Source: Oidiodendron maius Zn (lineage: Eukaryota > Ascomycota > Leotiomycetes > Myxotrichaceae). Taken from it: a stretch of 64,000 nt of DNA. Shown here one piece after another: positions 1 through 10,600 of this stretch. How positions within the stretch are numbered: position 1 is the stretch's first letter; each line of letters begins with the position of its first letter. Where the stretch lies: NCBI GenBank assembly GCA_000827325.1, contig KN832881.1, forward strand, positions 456,616-520,615, in the 5' to 3' direction. The position numbers were made by a program, and so were the translations under genes. Below the pieces are notes generated by a model that had not been told where the DNA came from, made no database searches, and saw nothing but the letters and a program-made list of their open reading frames with translations.

Positions 1-150
1 GAATATTGATCTCAAAGCCCACAAACTCCATAAGGAGTTGAAGTTAAGAGCCCACACCCCTCTAGCCATCGTCCCACAGTGTTCCCTCAGGGTTCTCAGG
101 GAAGAGAGCCCTCGTGCGGCAGGCATGCTCAAGGCATTGCCATAGCGGAC
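1..150. other. 3' flank of the Gar2-like gene
   Basis: Window edge. This stretch lies downstream of the minus-strand nucleolin-like gene and should carry its 3' UTR. I see no coding sequence. Confidence 0.5.
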
Positions 151-1797
151 TTAAGAGAAAGTCTGCTTCTTTCCTTGGAAATCTCCAAAACCCCCACGGT
201 TGGTGCTGCTTCCACGACCGCCGCGCGCACCTCCACGACCGCCAAAGCCGCCACGTCCACCACCCCGACCACCGCCACGTCCTCCTCGGTCATTGAACCC
301 TCCGCGCCCTCCACGACCTCCACGGCCACCACGTCCGCCGCCGTTGTTGTCACGGGGAGTAGCGTAGTCGAGTCTGACCGGGCGGCCAGCAATCTCGGCT
401 CCGATCATGGCCTCGTAGGCGGTCTTCGCCTCATCAACGGAGGCAAAAGTGATGTAGCCATAACCCTTGGGGTTGCCAGAGTCTCTGGAATAACTATTAG
501 TATTCGAATCAGGGTGAAATCGGGAGCTACACTTACGGATCAGTTGGAAGTCTGATGCTCAAGACGGAACCATGGGCACCGAATGCCTCGCCAACAATGT
601 TCTCGTCGGCATCAAAGGACAAGTTACCCATAAAGAGGGTGTCGGAGGGAGGGTTGCTTGAATCTCCATACTGCTTGGCACGGTCGTTGGCGCGATCCTT
701 TGGTGCAGTGTTGGTACGTGGGGTAGAGAAATCAATGTTGGCAACACGGCCGTCGATCTCAGCACCCTTCTTAGCGTTGAGGGCGGTGGCCGCGTTGGCA
801 GAGTTCGCAAACTCGACATATCCGAAGCCCTTAGAACGGCCTGACTCTCTGTCAGTCACGACACGAGCACCGACAAGCTCACCAAACTCCTCAAACTCGC
901 GGTACAGCCACTCATCGTCAACGTTCCAGCTCAAGTTTCCAACGAAGAGGTTCTTGACTCCAGTGTCTTCGTCGACCTTGGCCTTCTTGGCAGAGGCAGA
1001 GGGCTCCTCTTCAGCCTTGCGCTTCTTGGATGGCTCCTCAACTTCTTCCTCGCTGGAGTCGTCCGAACCACTATCTTCATCACTGCCGCTGTCATCGTCG
1101 GAGGCCTGCTTATCCTTATCCTCACTAGAGGCGGAAGAGTCCGAGTCTTCCTCGTCATCGGATTCCTCCTAAATAGATCAGTAGAGAGTCTAAAGCCACC
1201 AGAGGATTTGCTTACGGTAGGCTTGGCAACAACTTTGGCAGTACCGTTCACAGGTTTCTTGACATCCTTCACGGCAGCGACAGGAGCTGCCTCCTCATCG
1301 CTCTCTTCATCGCTGTCCTCCTCACTATCCTCCTCACTGGATGAACCATCGGACTCGTCTGCTGTCTTCTTGGAGTCAGCATCGTTCATTTCCTCATCAC
1401 TATCACTCTCGTCTTCGCCATCGCTGGAGTAAGAGCTTTCGCTCGAGGAATCAGAGGAATCTACCTCTGCTTTGGTGACTCCGTTAGTCTTGCCATTGAC
1501 CTTTCCATTGGTCTTGCCATTAGTAGTAGGCTTTGTGGCCTCGACTTCGCTCGAGGATTCAGAGTCGCTCCCCTCGCTGGAGTCCTCCTCACTGGAGTCC
1601 GAGTCGGATGGGGTAGCAGCCTTCTTGGCTGGCTTAGCCTTGCCGTTGACCTTAGTAGCGGTGGCCTGTGCGATCTGCTTAGATTTTGTAATGGGAGTCT
1701 GAGATGGCTTAGTTACGGCCGAGTTCTTGACAGCTTTGAGAGCATTGACCTCAGACTTGGCCTTGCTTCCAGTCTTGGGTTCCTTTGTCTTGCCCAT
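151..1797 (-). CDS. Nucleolin/Gar2-Nsr1-like nucleolar RNA-binding protein
   Basis: Three exons, 1797-1216, 1168-537 and 484-151, give 515 aa. Introns are 1215-1169 (GTAAGC..TTTAG) and 536-485 (GTAAGT, branch TACTAAT, TTCCAG). The N-terminal ~260 residues are lysine-rich with long Ser/Asp/Glu acidic tracts. RRM1 lies at about 266-340 (RNP2 LFVGNL, RNP1 KGFGYVEF) and RRM2 at about 370-445 (RNP2 LFMGNL; RNP1 KGYGYITF, which is completed only after the second intron is removed). A C-terminal RGG/GGRGG tail ends in KKQTFS. The acidic region, two RRMs and an RGG tail are the architecture of yeast Nsr1, fission-yeast Gar2 and nucleolin, which act in pre-rRNA processing in the nucleolus. It is head-to-head with the NDUFB10-type gene. 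The start is the first ATG before a KTKEPK basic segment. The family call is firm; nucleolar function is inferred. Confidence 0.92.
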
Positions 1798-2223
1798 TTT
1801 GATTATAGGTTGTAAGGTTATTCGCGAGAGATAAGATGGACGCCGAGGTCTTGGATTATTACTCAAGATATTCCTTGGATATAGAGTGTAGGAAGAGGTA
1901 AAATTGTGAATGCGAAGGTGGTTGGAATTGCGAGAGGAAATAAACTCGGAGGCGGTGGGAGATTTTTTCTTATCAGGAAGTTTTTGCAGGGTTTATGCTA
2001 ACCATATAAGGCATAGTGCACAATGTAAGAGGGGAAATATAATTTATTGATGCCTCATATCCTAAGGCATGTAATTTTTATCCTGAGGACCGAACTTTAA
2101 GATCTGGAAATGCCCGTTCCAGCTTCCTTCCAGAGCTGCGCATGAACCACCCTCCCTTCGCCACGACCATCAATTGAGAACCCCATCTCGGCCTTACAAA
2201 GATCGAGATAGACAGTGATCACC
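1798..2223. promoter_or_regulatory. Shared promoter of Gar2-like and NDUFB10-type genes
   Basis: A 426-bp head-to-head intergenic space. It contains an AT-rich core around 1990-2090 and no convincing ORF. Both start codons face outwards, so both promoters must lie here. No named motif is claimed. Confidence 0.55.
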
Positions 2224-2639
2224 ATGGCTCCGACCCCCGAATCTGAAGCCTTCCTGGCCAAGAAACCAAAGGTCCCCCCGACGTTCGATGGAGTTGACTA
2301 TGATGACACCCCGAGACTCAAGCAAGCGCAGGATGCTATTATCAGGGAACAATGGGTTAAGAGCATGATGGCAAGGCTAGTTAGAGAGGAGCTGGGCAAG
2401 TGTTATTACCGAGAAGGTGTCAATCATTTGGAGAAGTGCGGAGCGCTGCGAGGTAAGTTGGACCCTCCTTGCATCCCGGTGCTATACATCTCAATTCAGG
2501 GAAATGGCTTCGTTGCGGGAACTGATATTGTTGACGAATACTGATGTTTGCACTAACAGAAAGATATTTCGAGCTCTTAAAAGAAGCCAAGATTCGCGGA
2601 TACCTGTTCGAACAACAAAATTACGTTCCGAAGGAATAG
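2224..2639 (+). CDS. Mitochondrial complex I 12 kDa accessory subunit (NDUFB10/PDSW type)
   Basis: Exons 2224-2452 and 2560-2639 encode 102 aa. The intron 2453-2559 has GTAAGT and CTAACAG. The protein reads MAPTPESEAFLAKKPK, then IIREQWVKSMMARLVREELGKC, then after the splice RYFELLKEA and ends in a YVPKE-type tail. Size, the REELGKC block with its flanking cysteines and the charged profile match the fungal NADH:ubiquinone oxidoreductase 12.3 kDa subunit of the NDUFB10 family. This is an accessory subunit of the complex I membrane arm in the mitochondrial inner membrane. It has no cleavable presequence, as is usual for this subunit. It is followed 416 bp downstream by another mitochondrial gene on the same strand. 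Confidence 0.88.
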
Positions 2640-3055
2640 ACGGAAGTAGGAAGCTCTGAGATCAAAAATTAGTTGACCTAGAAATACTCTCTACAAGTTC
2701 TACAGGGTATTTGATGTCATGTGGCGATGATATCCGCGCAGAGGTGGGAGGGCATTTCTTGTGGTGTGGACACGATGTCGGGGGTTTACCTCTTGGATCT
2801 AGATATGTATAGACGGCCACACCCACTGTAAATATTATGTCATGTACAAGCAATACTCTTCTTGATACATCCTATATCTGTGCAAATTAATAATTGGCTT
2901 CATAAACTTCAAGTTGTGTGCAAAAGCTTGTTGCTGATGTTGATATCCGTTTCGTCATTGGCATGTCTCGGTCGCCCGACAACCTCGAAAAAGTTCCAGC
3001 TCCAAAAGGGCATGCGACCTCTCCTCCCTTCGATTATCACCTCCACACCGCAACA
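2640..3055. other. Intergenic, NDUFB10-type to mL54
   Basis: A 416-bp space between two codirectional nuclear genes for mitochondrial proteins. It should hold the 3' UTR of the first and the promoter of the second. I see no gene in it. Confidence 0.45.
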
Positions 3056-3730
3056 ATGATCTGTCGGCAGTGCCTCCGTCGCGCGTCTGCTCTGCGGCCT
3101 CAATCTCGAATTGCTCGATTCATCTCCAACAGTCCTACGGCCCCTACCCCAGCCTCAACCACATCGACCAATGCAGCTCCTGAGTTTTCCAACCCTCTAG
3201 CCGGTACTAACGCTCGCCCCAAATCTCGAGCCGTAGCTCTCCCCATATCCTCTGCTCCGGCTGGGACGCTTCTAAAAGGAATTAATTACTTGAAAAATGC
3301 CGAGGACCCCATAGCATTGGAAGAGCACGAGTACCCGGAATGGCTATGGAGATGTCTGGACTTGAAGAACGGCGAGAATGCCAATTCGGATAATGTTCAC
3401 GATGAATTCTGTATGCCACTAACACTTGCATCCTTCTTCCGTTTTTTTTCATGGCCTTACAAGTACTGATATCCTGTAGCGAAATCCAAAAAGGTTCGGC
3501 GTAAAGCAGCAAAAGCACAGCGCAAGTTGGAGGAGAGGATGCGCCTCTCTGGGGAAGTGGCAGAGCCAAAGATTCCAATCACAAAACAGAGTATTGATCT
3601 CCCGGCTAACGAGACTGGGACGGTTGAAGGAGGGCTGGCAGCTGAGTTGGCGAGAAGGGAATTGAGGAGTGGCATGAGGAGGGAACGGAGAAGCAGTATC
3701 AAGGAGGGTAATTTCTTGAAGAGTATGTGA
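3056..3730 (+). CDS. MRPL37: Mitochondrial large-subunit ribosomal protein mL54
   Basis: Exons 3056-3410 and 3480-3730 join to 201 aa. The intron 3411-3479 has GTATGC and TGTAG. The N-terminus (MICRQCLRRASALRPQ, rich in Arg/Ser/Ala, no acids) is a typical mitochondrial presequence. The core has KGINYLKNAEDPIALEEHEYPEWLW, whose YPEWLW block is the hallmark of mL54 (yeast Mrpl37). After the splice comes a very basic KSKKVRRKAA helix and the C-terminal RSSIKEGNFLKSM motif, also conserved in the family. The role is assembly and structure of the mitoribosome large subunit in the matrix. The alternative upstream ATGs lack a presequence, so the start at 3056 is preferred. Confidence 0.9.
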
Positions 3731-4255
3731 TGAGCAATCGGGAATTGTGGAGGAGCCCCGGTATAGCCGAGCGAAAGCATACCAATCATAACACTGTACG
3801 TTGGATGTAAGACCACTGTAACGACTACCAGTATGGATATTTATAGATATTATTTCAGTGCAACGAGCTATTATTTTGGGCCATTCAACCAAATACCAGA
3901 CTTTCACCACTCGAATGCAAAGGGGTATCCAGTTGTCCATTCGTCTATTCATGACCATGCAACATATCTTCAGCGTCGAGACGTAGTCAGCAATGGTGCC
4001 TTTTTCTGGCAGAGAGCGTGATAATTACCAGCGCCTTCTTTCCACGCGAAAGCCCCACCAAAACGCCTAGCCAAAATGCCATAATTCATATCTCATGCAC
4101 AGAAATCGTACCAATGCTTTCATTCAATGCGAACCACTTCTTGCCCAACGCCATACCAATTTTGCATGTACCATTCAAAAAACCCCCAATTTCAGTATGT
4201 CCAAGAGGAATACTAAGAGGGATACTAAGAGCAACCGTCACCAGTCTGAATCTTA
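3731..4255. other. Convergent 3' intergenic, mL54 and TAF7
   Basis: A 525-bp region between two converging genes. It should carry both 3' UTRs. Short open frames here have no recognisable content. Confidence 0.45.
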
Positions 4256-5800
4256 TCAATCCTCTTCAGCCCCTCCAAGAGAAGACTTCTTAAGTTGGAG
4301 TTCGGCCTTGAGCTTTCTGATATTGTCCTCGAGTCTCTTCTTGAGGATAGGGTTGACCTGTTGAGCATGCTGAGCCTGAACATTGACGATCTGTCTCTCC
4401 AGGTCGGCAATATCCTCCTTGGTTCCCTGGAGCTGAGCTAATCGGGCTCTCTCATTCTCGTCAACCTCGATACCCTCCTCGTCATCCTCGTCTTCCTCCA
4501 AAGACTCATCGCCACTGTCTTCCTCAGCTTCACCTCCCACGGCTGAGGGAGTTCCAATATTCATAGACGGAGTTGCAGCAGATGGGGTAGCTGCAACACT
4601 AACCTCATCGAAAGCCTTTTCCAAATCAGCCTCGAGATCGGCAGCCATGTCATCGCCAGTTACAACAGGGTGGTGGACGGTGTTGAAATATGTGTTGTCT
4701 TCCAGTTCACCCTCCGCATCTTCGTCGTAGTCATAGCTGCCTTCGCTTCCGTCGCTGAAAGCACCGGGCTCCTTAGAGTCGGCATCAAGATCAACCATCT
4801 CGTAACGTGTAGAAACCGCCTTAGCATCTGCCTCCAGGAGCTTCTCGACAGCATCCTCCACGGCCTCGATGGCAGTGCGGCTGATTCTCTTGCGAAAGCG
4901 ACGCTTTCGTGCGTTGTGCATTGGCGGAGTGAGACCGTGGGGGTACTGAAAGGTTTGGGGATCGACCATTTTAGGCAGCTCGATAGTCTTGGCCTCTTCT
5001 TCCTTCTTAATAGGCGCAAACACCCAGAGCATTTGACAGATATCAGCACTTTTCCACCAGCCGCGCTTGTCCCAGCTCTTCATGCCTTCAACAATGGTTG
5101 GGAGATCGACGAGAGTGGCAGCATAAACATGGCCACAGACAGTAACAGCAGCACGCCTTCCATCTCCCTCAAAGAACTTAATGTGGAAATCTGCACCACC
5201 AGCATGCTTGGGAATCCCAATCTTTTTCTCTGTGATCATCTTGTGCAGGTACTCGCAGTCATCACCGGGCATCATTCTGAGAACGAACTGCTCTTCGATA
5301 GCAGGATCGATCTCACGGTCACTCGCCTCCGAATCGTATCCATCTCCAAGTGGTCTCTTCGGTGGCTTGCCTTTAACTTTGGCCTTCAGTATGACAGGTG
5401 TCGTGGGTGTCTTTTGACCCAGTGAGGGCAGGCTCAATGTAATTCTCTTTGATGCTGGCTGGACAACATTTATTGTAGATCCGCCATCATCTTCGCTCTC
5501 TTCTCCGATAGCTTTGCGGCTCTCGAGAATCTTGGCGCTAGGCTTCGTAGCTCTGCCAGCCTTCGTAGTCTTAGGTGTGGACACTGGTTGTGCAGGAGCT
5601 GGTGTAGAGGCCGCGGAGGCGCTGGTCTTGAACTTGATCTTGGGTCGAGTACCTCCAGGCGTGGCAGCAGGAATACTCCCTCCAGGAGTTGCTGCCATGA
5701 TCGCGTCGGTGGAAGTAAAGGGCGCGGCTGAAGGGGTTTGGGTGGCATTATTAGGATCTCTCTGAACACTAGTGTTCAGTTTCAATTTGATTCCACTCAT
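4256..5800 (-). CDS. TAF7: TFIID subunit TAF7
   Basis: Single exon, 514 aa, starting at MSGIKLKLN. The N-terminal ~150 residues are Pro/Thr/Ala-rich. The TAFII55 N-terminal domain spans roughly 165-310. It starts at EEQFVLRMMPGDDCEYL, continues through FEGDGRRAAVTVCGHVY, DLPTIVEGMKSWDKRGWWKS and QMLWVF, and ends in LTPPMHNARKRRFRKR. These blocks are diagnostic of TAF7. The C-terminal part is acidic (SEGSYDYDEDAEGE, SLEEDEDDEEG) and ends in a coiled-coil-like segment around the last 55 residues. TAF7 is a TFIID subunit that contacts TAF1 at RNA polymerase II promoters in the nucleus. It sits head-to-head with a second TFIID subunit gene. An in-frame extension upstream of 5800 is open but does not look conserved. 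Confidence 0.95.
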   Translation of the reverse strand: MSGIKLKLNTSVQRDPNNATQTPSAAPFTSTDAIMAATPGGSIPAATPGGTRPKIKFKTSASAASTPAPAQPVSTPKTTKAGRATKPSAKILESRKAIGEESEDDGGSTINVVQPASKRITLSLPSLGQKTPTTPVILKAKVKGKPPKRPLGDGYDSEASDREIDPAIEEQFVLRMMPGDDCEYLHKMITEKKIGIPKHAGGADFHIKFFEGDGRRAAVTVCGHVYAATLVDLPTIVEGMKSWDKRGWWKSADICQMLWVFAPIKKEEEAKTIELPKMVDPQTFQYPHGLTPPMHNARKRRFRKRISRTAIEAVEDAVEKLLEADAKAVSTRYEMVDLDADSKEPGAFSDGSEGSYDYDEDAEGELEDNTYFNTVHHPVVTGDDMAADLEADLEKAFDEVSVAATPSAATPSMNIGTPSAVGGEAEEDSGDESLEEDEDDEEGIEVDENERARLAQLQGTKEDIADLERQIVNVQAQHAQQVNPILKKRLEDNIRKLKAELQLKKSSLGGAEED

Positions 5801-6158
5801 GATGGGCGGATTTATGTGGGCGTGATTGGATATTCGTGATTTATGATATCGTCGTGGCCTTGACAGTGGGAGGTGGATTGTGATTGTTGCCCAGTGTGCA
5901 CGACGACGTGAAGGAAGTGGTGAATTCGCGAGATGCAAGGCTGACAGTATTCGGCCGCCTCGGCGAGTGATAGAGACCTTTCGTGCAGAACTCAGATCAC
6001 ACTTTCAATAACTAAACAACAGCTTGAAGCGTACTACACAGCATACTGTAAGGTAGGAAGCACCACTATTCTTCGTGTCTCTGGTCGATTTGGCCATGAG
6101 GTATTTTACAGCAGTCGCATCTTGACCCCAAGTTGTTCGCAGCCACCAAACAGGGAAA
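5801..6158. promoter_or_regulatory. Bidirectional promoter between two TFIID genes
   Basis: A 358-bp gap between divergent TAF7 and TAF3-like genes. An ATTGG (inverted CCAAT) lies near 5825. No other named element is claimed. It must drive both genes unless one has a very short promoter. Confidence 0.55.
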
Positions 6159-6834
6159 ATGACAACACCACAGTCTCTCCACCATTCCCTCCTGCGGCCT
6201 TGCGTGCTTCACATTCTGCGTGCAGCTGGCTACCACTCGACCCGTCCATCTGTTCTTGATGCGTTCACAGATCTCGCGGCAAGATACATGTATATGCTTG
6301 CCGAAGCCACTGCCAACCATGCGGAAGTCAATCATACGGAGATGGAGATCTCTATTCAAGATGTTAGAATGGCCATGCAAGACTGCGCTGTTCTCGCTCC
6401 GGAAAAGGTGATGGAGGACCAGCAATTCGATGGCGAAGAGGACACTCGGGGAGTAGATGCATTTATAGCGTGGGCTATGGGAAAGGCGAATCAGGAGATC
6501 AGAAGAGTCGCTTTGGAAGGCAGCGATGGACTACAAGAGGACTACCTGGCTGGTTAGTCTCTCGAATAGAGCATAATTCCTCAACTAACGCAACGTAGTT
6601 CTCAAGAAGAAGCACAGCGCTACAGATGAGGACTCTAGATACAGTGGCACCATTCTAGGGAAATCTAACAAACCTCGAATCGTTAAGGTGGAAGGAGGAG
6701 ATGTCAGTAGCGTGAAGGACTGGGCAAAGAAGTTAAAGACACCCTCGACGGCTGCATCCATCCTATCAACGCCAAGGCCACAGTCATCCGATCTAAGCGA
6801 TTTAGATATTGTCATGGGCGAACGGGAATCATAG
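6159..6834 (+). CDS. TAF3: TFIID subunit TAF3-like histone-fold protein
   Basis: Exons 6159-6552 and 6599-6834 give 209 aa. The 46-nt intron is GTTAGT..CTAACGCAACGTAG. Residues ~6-85 form a Bromo_TP/TAF3-type histone fold (SLLRPCVLHILRAAGYHS, then LDAFTDLAARYMYMLAEA). An acidic linker leads to FIAWAMGKANQEIRR and, after the splice, LKKKHSATDEDSRYSGTILG. This tail resembles fungal TAF3, which pairs with TAF10 in TFIID. Fungal TAF3 lacks the PHD finger of animal TAF3, and none is present here. TAF8 is the main alternative because it has the same type of fold, but the short length and the KKKHS..SRY tail favour TAF3. Confidence 0.78.
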
Positions 6835-7000
6835 TCGGAAAAAGCAACTATGAAAAGCATTGTGCTGGCGTTGGAAGGAAGGTATATATGTTCTTATGGA
6901 ACATTGCTCACGGATTTGGCATGTTACACAAGGAGGCAGCGAGAGCGGGTTACAAAGGCTTAGTTTCCCAATCTTCTTAATCTCGATCCTGCTCTAACAG

Positions 7001-7444
7001 TCATGCTGCATCAGTTCCATCATCTAGTCCTCTCCATCCAGCTCCTCCATCTACATTCGTTCCGCTCATCCTCTCGTTACGGACCTTTTCCCTGGCCTCC
7101 CGCTGTTCTGTCTTTTGCCTCTCTAGCTCCTTCGTCAAGCTTCTCTCCTGTCCCCAACCAGCATTGCTCTTGTTAAGCTGCGCGGCCATGACTTTCCCAT
7201 TCCCAGGTGGCGCCATTTTCTCTCCCTCCAGATCCTCATTTTGTGGGCCAACCCTTAGATTTGGCATAATCACATCCCTATTACCTGCCTCATCTTTCGG
7301 GCGATCTCTATGGCCTGCTGCTGTAGCTGATCCTTTTAAAAGACCTGACGTAGCCGTAGGGGAGGGCTGGACATCGTTTGGACCAAAGGTTGTTCCAGCT
7401 CCTCTCGCGTGGCCGTAAATAGATGGATCATATAACTGGGCCAT
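7001..7444 (-). CDS. Small charged hypothetical protein
   Basis: Single exon, 147 aa. It begins MAQLYDPSIYGHARGAGTT. The start is the only ATG near the 5' end; the frame is open further upstream but without an ATG. Composition is hydrophilic and disordered. The C-terminal third (LTKELERQKTEQREAREKVRNER) is a short, highly charged helix that could form a coiled coil. There is no signal peptide or membrane segment. It is convergent with the TAF3-like gene and head-to-head with palC. I do not recognise the family. The well-formed start and the sustained non-repetitive frame suggest a real, conserved fungal gene. Confidence 0.6.
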   Translation of the reverse strand: MAQLYDPSIYGHARGAGTTFGPNDVQPSPTATSGLLKGSATAAGHRDRPKDEAGNRDVIMPNLRVGPQNEDLEGEKMAPPGNGKVMAAQLNKSNAGWGQERSLTKELERQKTEQREAREKVRNERMSGTNVDGGAGWRGLDDGTDAA

Positions 7445-7785
7445 GATTGGAGAGATATAAATCAGTAAAAAGATCGTTCTTGTAAACACAATTGAAGCCG
7501 CGCCTGTAATTCCTTTTAATTATCTCCAGAGCACCCCGCCATGGCTGTGACGTCGACGGAGAAGATGCTCTAGTGACACACCATGGAAGGCTAAATCCAA
7601 TCCCTCAGCCTGACCACTTCAATCCTCAGCCTTATTTTCTCTACTCTTCGACGCGATGAGCTTGTGGGATTCTGAGAGGGGGTAAAGACTCAAGTGATCT
7701 GGGTTTATGTGAGTCCAAAGTAGAATAGACTAACTAATGCGTCAATACCTCTCAACAGGAGCCAGCGCCTGACCAGCCCACAACC
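7445..7785. promoter_or_regulatory. Shared promoter of small hypothetical gene and palC
   Basis: A 341-bp divergent intergenic region. It contains TGACGTCG near 7549, seven of eight bases of a CRE palindrome. No gene is seen. Confidence 0.45.
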
Positions 7786-9260
7786 ATGCCGTTTCCATTG
7801 ACGCTTCCAACCACCTCATCTTTCTCCTTTTCTTCCTGCTTCAGCAGCGACTCACACCCATCCCTCACACTCTCTGCCAGTACATATCGAGGTGTTTTAC
7901 GAGATGCGCTGAAAAAGCACAAGCGTCTCCCTGCGGCAGAGCAATCATCACACCTCTCGTCGATCTTGCTAAGCATAAACAACTATCTTCCCTACCTGCT
8001 GGCCATAGATGCTGGACTAAGCAATCGGCCTGTTGCCGGGGAAGAAGTAGATGTCGTCCTAAAATCCACTCCGGTTCTGGAGTGGCGGCCTACAATCTCA
8101 GAGGATGTCATACCTGGGCGCAAAGCTGCTCGATTAAAAATCCAGTCAATCGAATATGAGATATATTTTGCCTTATCGACTCTCGCATATACATACACTC
8201 TGACCTCTCGTACCTCATTGCAGCCTCTATATTCTGTGATGTCAGCTTCACCTACCCCTGAACAGCGTACAAGCTGCATCACAACAGCTTCGAAAAATCT
8301 GCTTCTGGCGGCATCGATCCACGATTATCTCTCAGCTCGTTCGGATCAGACAACCTTGGAGCCATCTTGCACTGATATTGCAAAGTCTACTTTTCGAGCC
8401 CTAAGATCTCTTGCACTTGCTGAAGCCACACTTCTGGCAGTGCTGAAAGATGATCCGTACCCGGCGGCAGTCTCTCAGGACAGAAATAAGAATGACCAGG
8501 AATGGATGATTAAAGCGCCTGACATCCCTAAGGTCAAAGCACATTTATTTGCCAGATTATGTCTCGCGGCAGCTGAGCATGCAGCAAATGCAAAGGCCCT
8601 GCTTGGAGTCAAAGACCGCGGCAAAATCGACCCAGAGCTTTTACAATATGTTGAAGACTTAAGAAAGACGGGCCGAGGGAAAGCGTGTCGATTCTTTGGC
8701 ATTGATGCAGAGCTAGGTGGTCAGACAGGAGAGGGTATTGCGTGGCTACGAGCCGGGATGCATGAGTTAGGGTACTCGTCGAAGGAGGAAGGCAAGCTGG
8801 GATTAAGTTTTGGGAGACTCAGAAAGGAATGGACGGAAAAGAGAGAGGATAGAAAAGTTGAGAAAGGCGCTGCTTGGGGATCCGACGCTGGGAAAGCAGA
8901 AGAGGGGAGGGTGATGGAAATGCTGGATAAGAAATGGACGAAGATGAATGATACCGTATGCCCCCTTAATCCCTGAATAAGAAAAGTTGTTAATGAGATC
9001 CACAGATTAATACGCAAACTATCCCACCAATCGGGCCACTTATGGCCACTATGCCATCTGGTCGGGAAGTCCACTCATTGAAGCCTTATGTCCCGCCGAC
9101 GCTCGACGCCTCAGTTTTAGGAAGTATGCGTGCGCCACCTGGTTCGACGGACGATTACGGGAAGGGTGCCAGCTCGGAAGATGAGGAAGAGCTTCGCGAT
9201 CCAGTTGGGGCATTCCCGGGGACTGGAGCGGAGTATTCTGGAAGTGGCGGTTACTACTGA
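7786..9260 (+). CDS. palC: pH-response regulator PalC (BRO1 domain)
   Basis: Exons 7786-8955 and 9006-9260 encode 474 aa. The intron is 8956-9005 (GTATGC..CACAG). It begins [15 protein letters not shown]. The helical body has conserved stretches such as [37 protein letters not shown] and [14 protein letters not shown], typical of a BRO1-like domain. The second exon carries [26 protein letters not shown], the characteristic PalC tail, followed by an acidic/Gly-rich end. PalC joins ESCRT-III (Vps32) to the PalF/PalH plasma-membrane complex in ambient alkaline pH signalling, which leads to PacC processing. Length is close to the ~500 aa of Aspergillus PalC. Single copy and intact. Confidence 0.93.
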
Positions 9261-9551
9261 TCAGTCACCATATACCTCCTGCCATTGCTAATGCTGTGAC
9301 TCTCGGGCAAGGTCCAATGCCAACTTCGTCAAAAGCGAGATCCAGCATAGACAGGGAACACAAAATTCTACATGGCTCTTTTCATTTGGGAGTAAGGAGG
9401 GCATGATAAAATGTGAAACTATCCACTAGTGAAATCGAGGCAGGGAAGAGATCATATGTTGTGATAAGATTTCTTGTCTAATGGCCGCCATCTAGACCGA
9501 AGCTATTTATCGAATCTTCACTGATAGGTGGTAACCGGCAGCTACAAGGGC

Positions 9552-10600
9552 TCACAAGAACAGTCCCAAGTTTAGATCTATTTCGCGCCCAATAGAGAGC
9601 TGAGGAACTTGAGAGTAATTGGATTGCCTCAGAGCATATCTAGTATCTTGTAGCGTCTTGAAGTTTGTTAGGTTCGAACTAGTTCATGGCGCAAAGCTTT
9701 GAGCTTCTTACCTGAAGGTATGACGGATTAGAATTTTGCTTCATAATCTCTAAAAACGCCCATGACATAGCGCCCTCACTCGTGCCATTGATATTAGCAT
9801 CGGCACTAGTCTGATCGTCTCGGCAGCCGGAGAACATAGTAACCATTTTCTGTTCCCGAGCATACGCAGCATAGTTCGCATCTTCACCAAGGCCCGCGGG
9901 ATGAGACTCGCCCATGTGCTTGAAGCCGCGGAAGAAATTTGTAGCGCCTGCCCAGAGGTCTTCTGCTTCGGCCATCTTGTCGAAGCTGAAACCACCCCTG
10001 AATAGATCGTTGGCTTCGGTCATGAGATGCACACCCTCCTTGAGGTTGTCAATGACACTGACATTTCCGTCATCGTCGCTGCGATATACAAACGGGAGCT
10101 CCAATGCTGACCCAGAGTGGCAGCAGTCTAGGATGACGAACAACGTGCTATTTGGCGGCAATTGGGTAACTAGGTGCTGGTGCAGCGTATCACTATTGAT
10201 CTGGCCCCGACTGCGGAAGTCCACAGGGCAAATGGTATCGATCACGCCAGAAGGGCGATTCCCGGTGGGATCTACTACCTGCCCGCCATGGCCGGAGTAA
10301 TGCAGAAAGTTGCACGTTCCCGGCTCGCTCACGAGCCAGTCCATAGCCGCCTTCGGAACGAGTTAGCAATATATCATATTGAGATGGGACCTGGGCGAGC
10401 ACTACAAGAATATTGTGGCCTGTGGGGTAATACGACCCTGGCGCATCGTCGCGGAGGATTACTTGCGAACGGGGATCACTGGAGAATCCTCGGTAGGCGA
10501 GAAATTCAGCGACGTTCTCGACGTCCTGGTGGCAGCCGCGCAGCTCATTTTGACTGCCGGTGTAGTTGATGCCAATGAGGAGGGATTTCTTGCGAACCAT
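9552..10600 (-). CDS. Type I metacaspase without N-terminal prodomain
   Basis: Three exons, 10600-10406, 10350-9712 and 9656-9552, give 312 aa. Both introns are 55 nt: GTAGTG..GCTAACTCGTTCCGAAG and GTAAGA..CCTAACAAACTTCAAG. Joining them restores NILAAMDWLV and YLQTLQDTRYALRQSNYSQ. The catalytic dyad is His86 in HYSGHGG and Cys142 in DCCHSGSAL. The C-terminus has the usual YSQVPQLSIGREIDLN motif. The enzyme would cleave after Arg/Lys and act in stress, protein quality control or regulated death. It starts directly at MVRKKSLLIGINY, so the Pro/Gln/Tyr-rich prodomain of typical fungal metacaspases is missing. No alternative upstream exon is visible in the 448 bp before the helicase stop codon. 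It lies downstream of, and codirectional with, the SF1 helicase. Confidence 0.92.

Noticed and set aside
555-1172. 205-codon Ser/Leu-rich plus-strand frame
   Set aside because: Antisense of the acidic GAA/GAC/TCC tracts of the Gar2-like protein.
4670-5425. 251-codon open frame on the plus strand inside TAF7
   Set aside because: It is antisense to a conserved TAF7 domain and its composition is explained by the codon pattern of the opposite strand.
7445-7489. Upstream hydrophobic extension of the small protein (signal-peptide-like)
   Set aside because: The extension begins with GTG, not ATG. The only ATG is at 7444, so a signal peptide is not supported.
9665-9685. GGTTCGAAC resembling a tRNA B-box
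   Set aside because: It lies in a metacaspase intron, with no A-box or cloverleaf around it. No tRNA gene was found in the window.
10351-10405. Apparent frame break in the metacaspase
   Set aside because: A 55-nt GT..CTAAC..AG intron restores the conserved sequence, so the gene is not broken.
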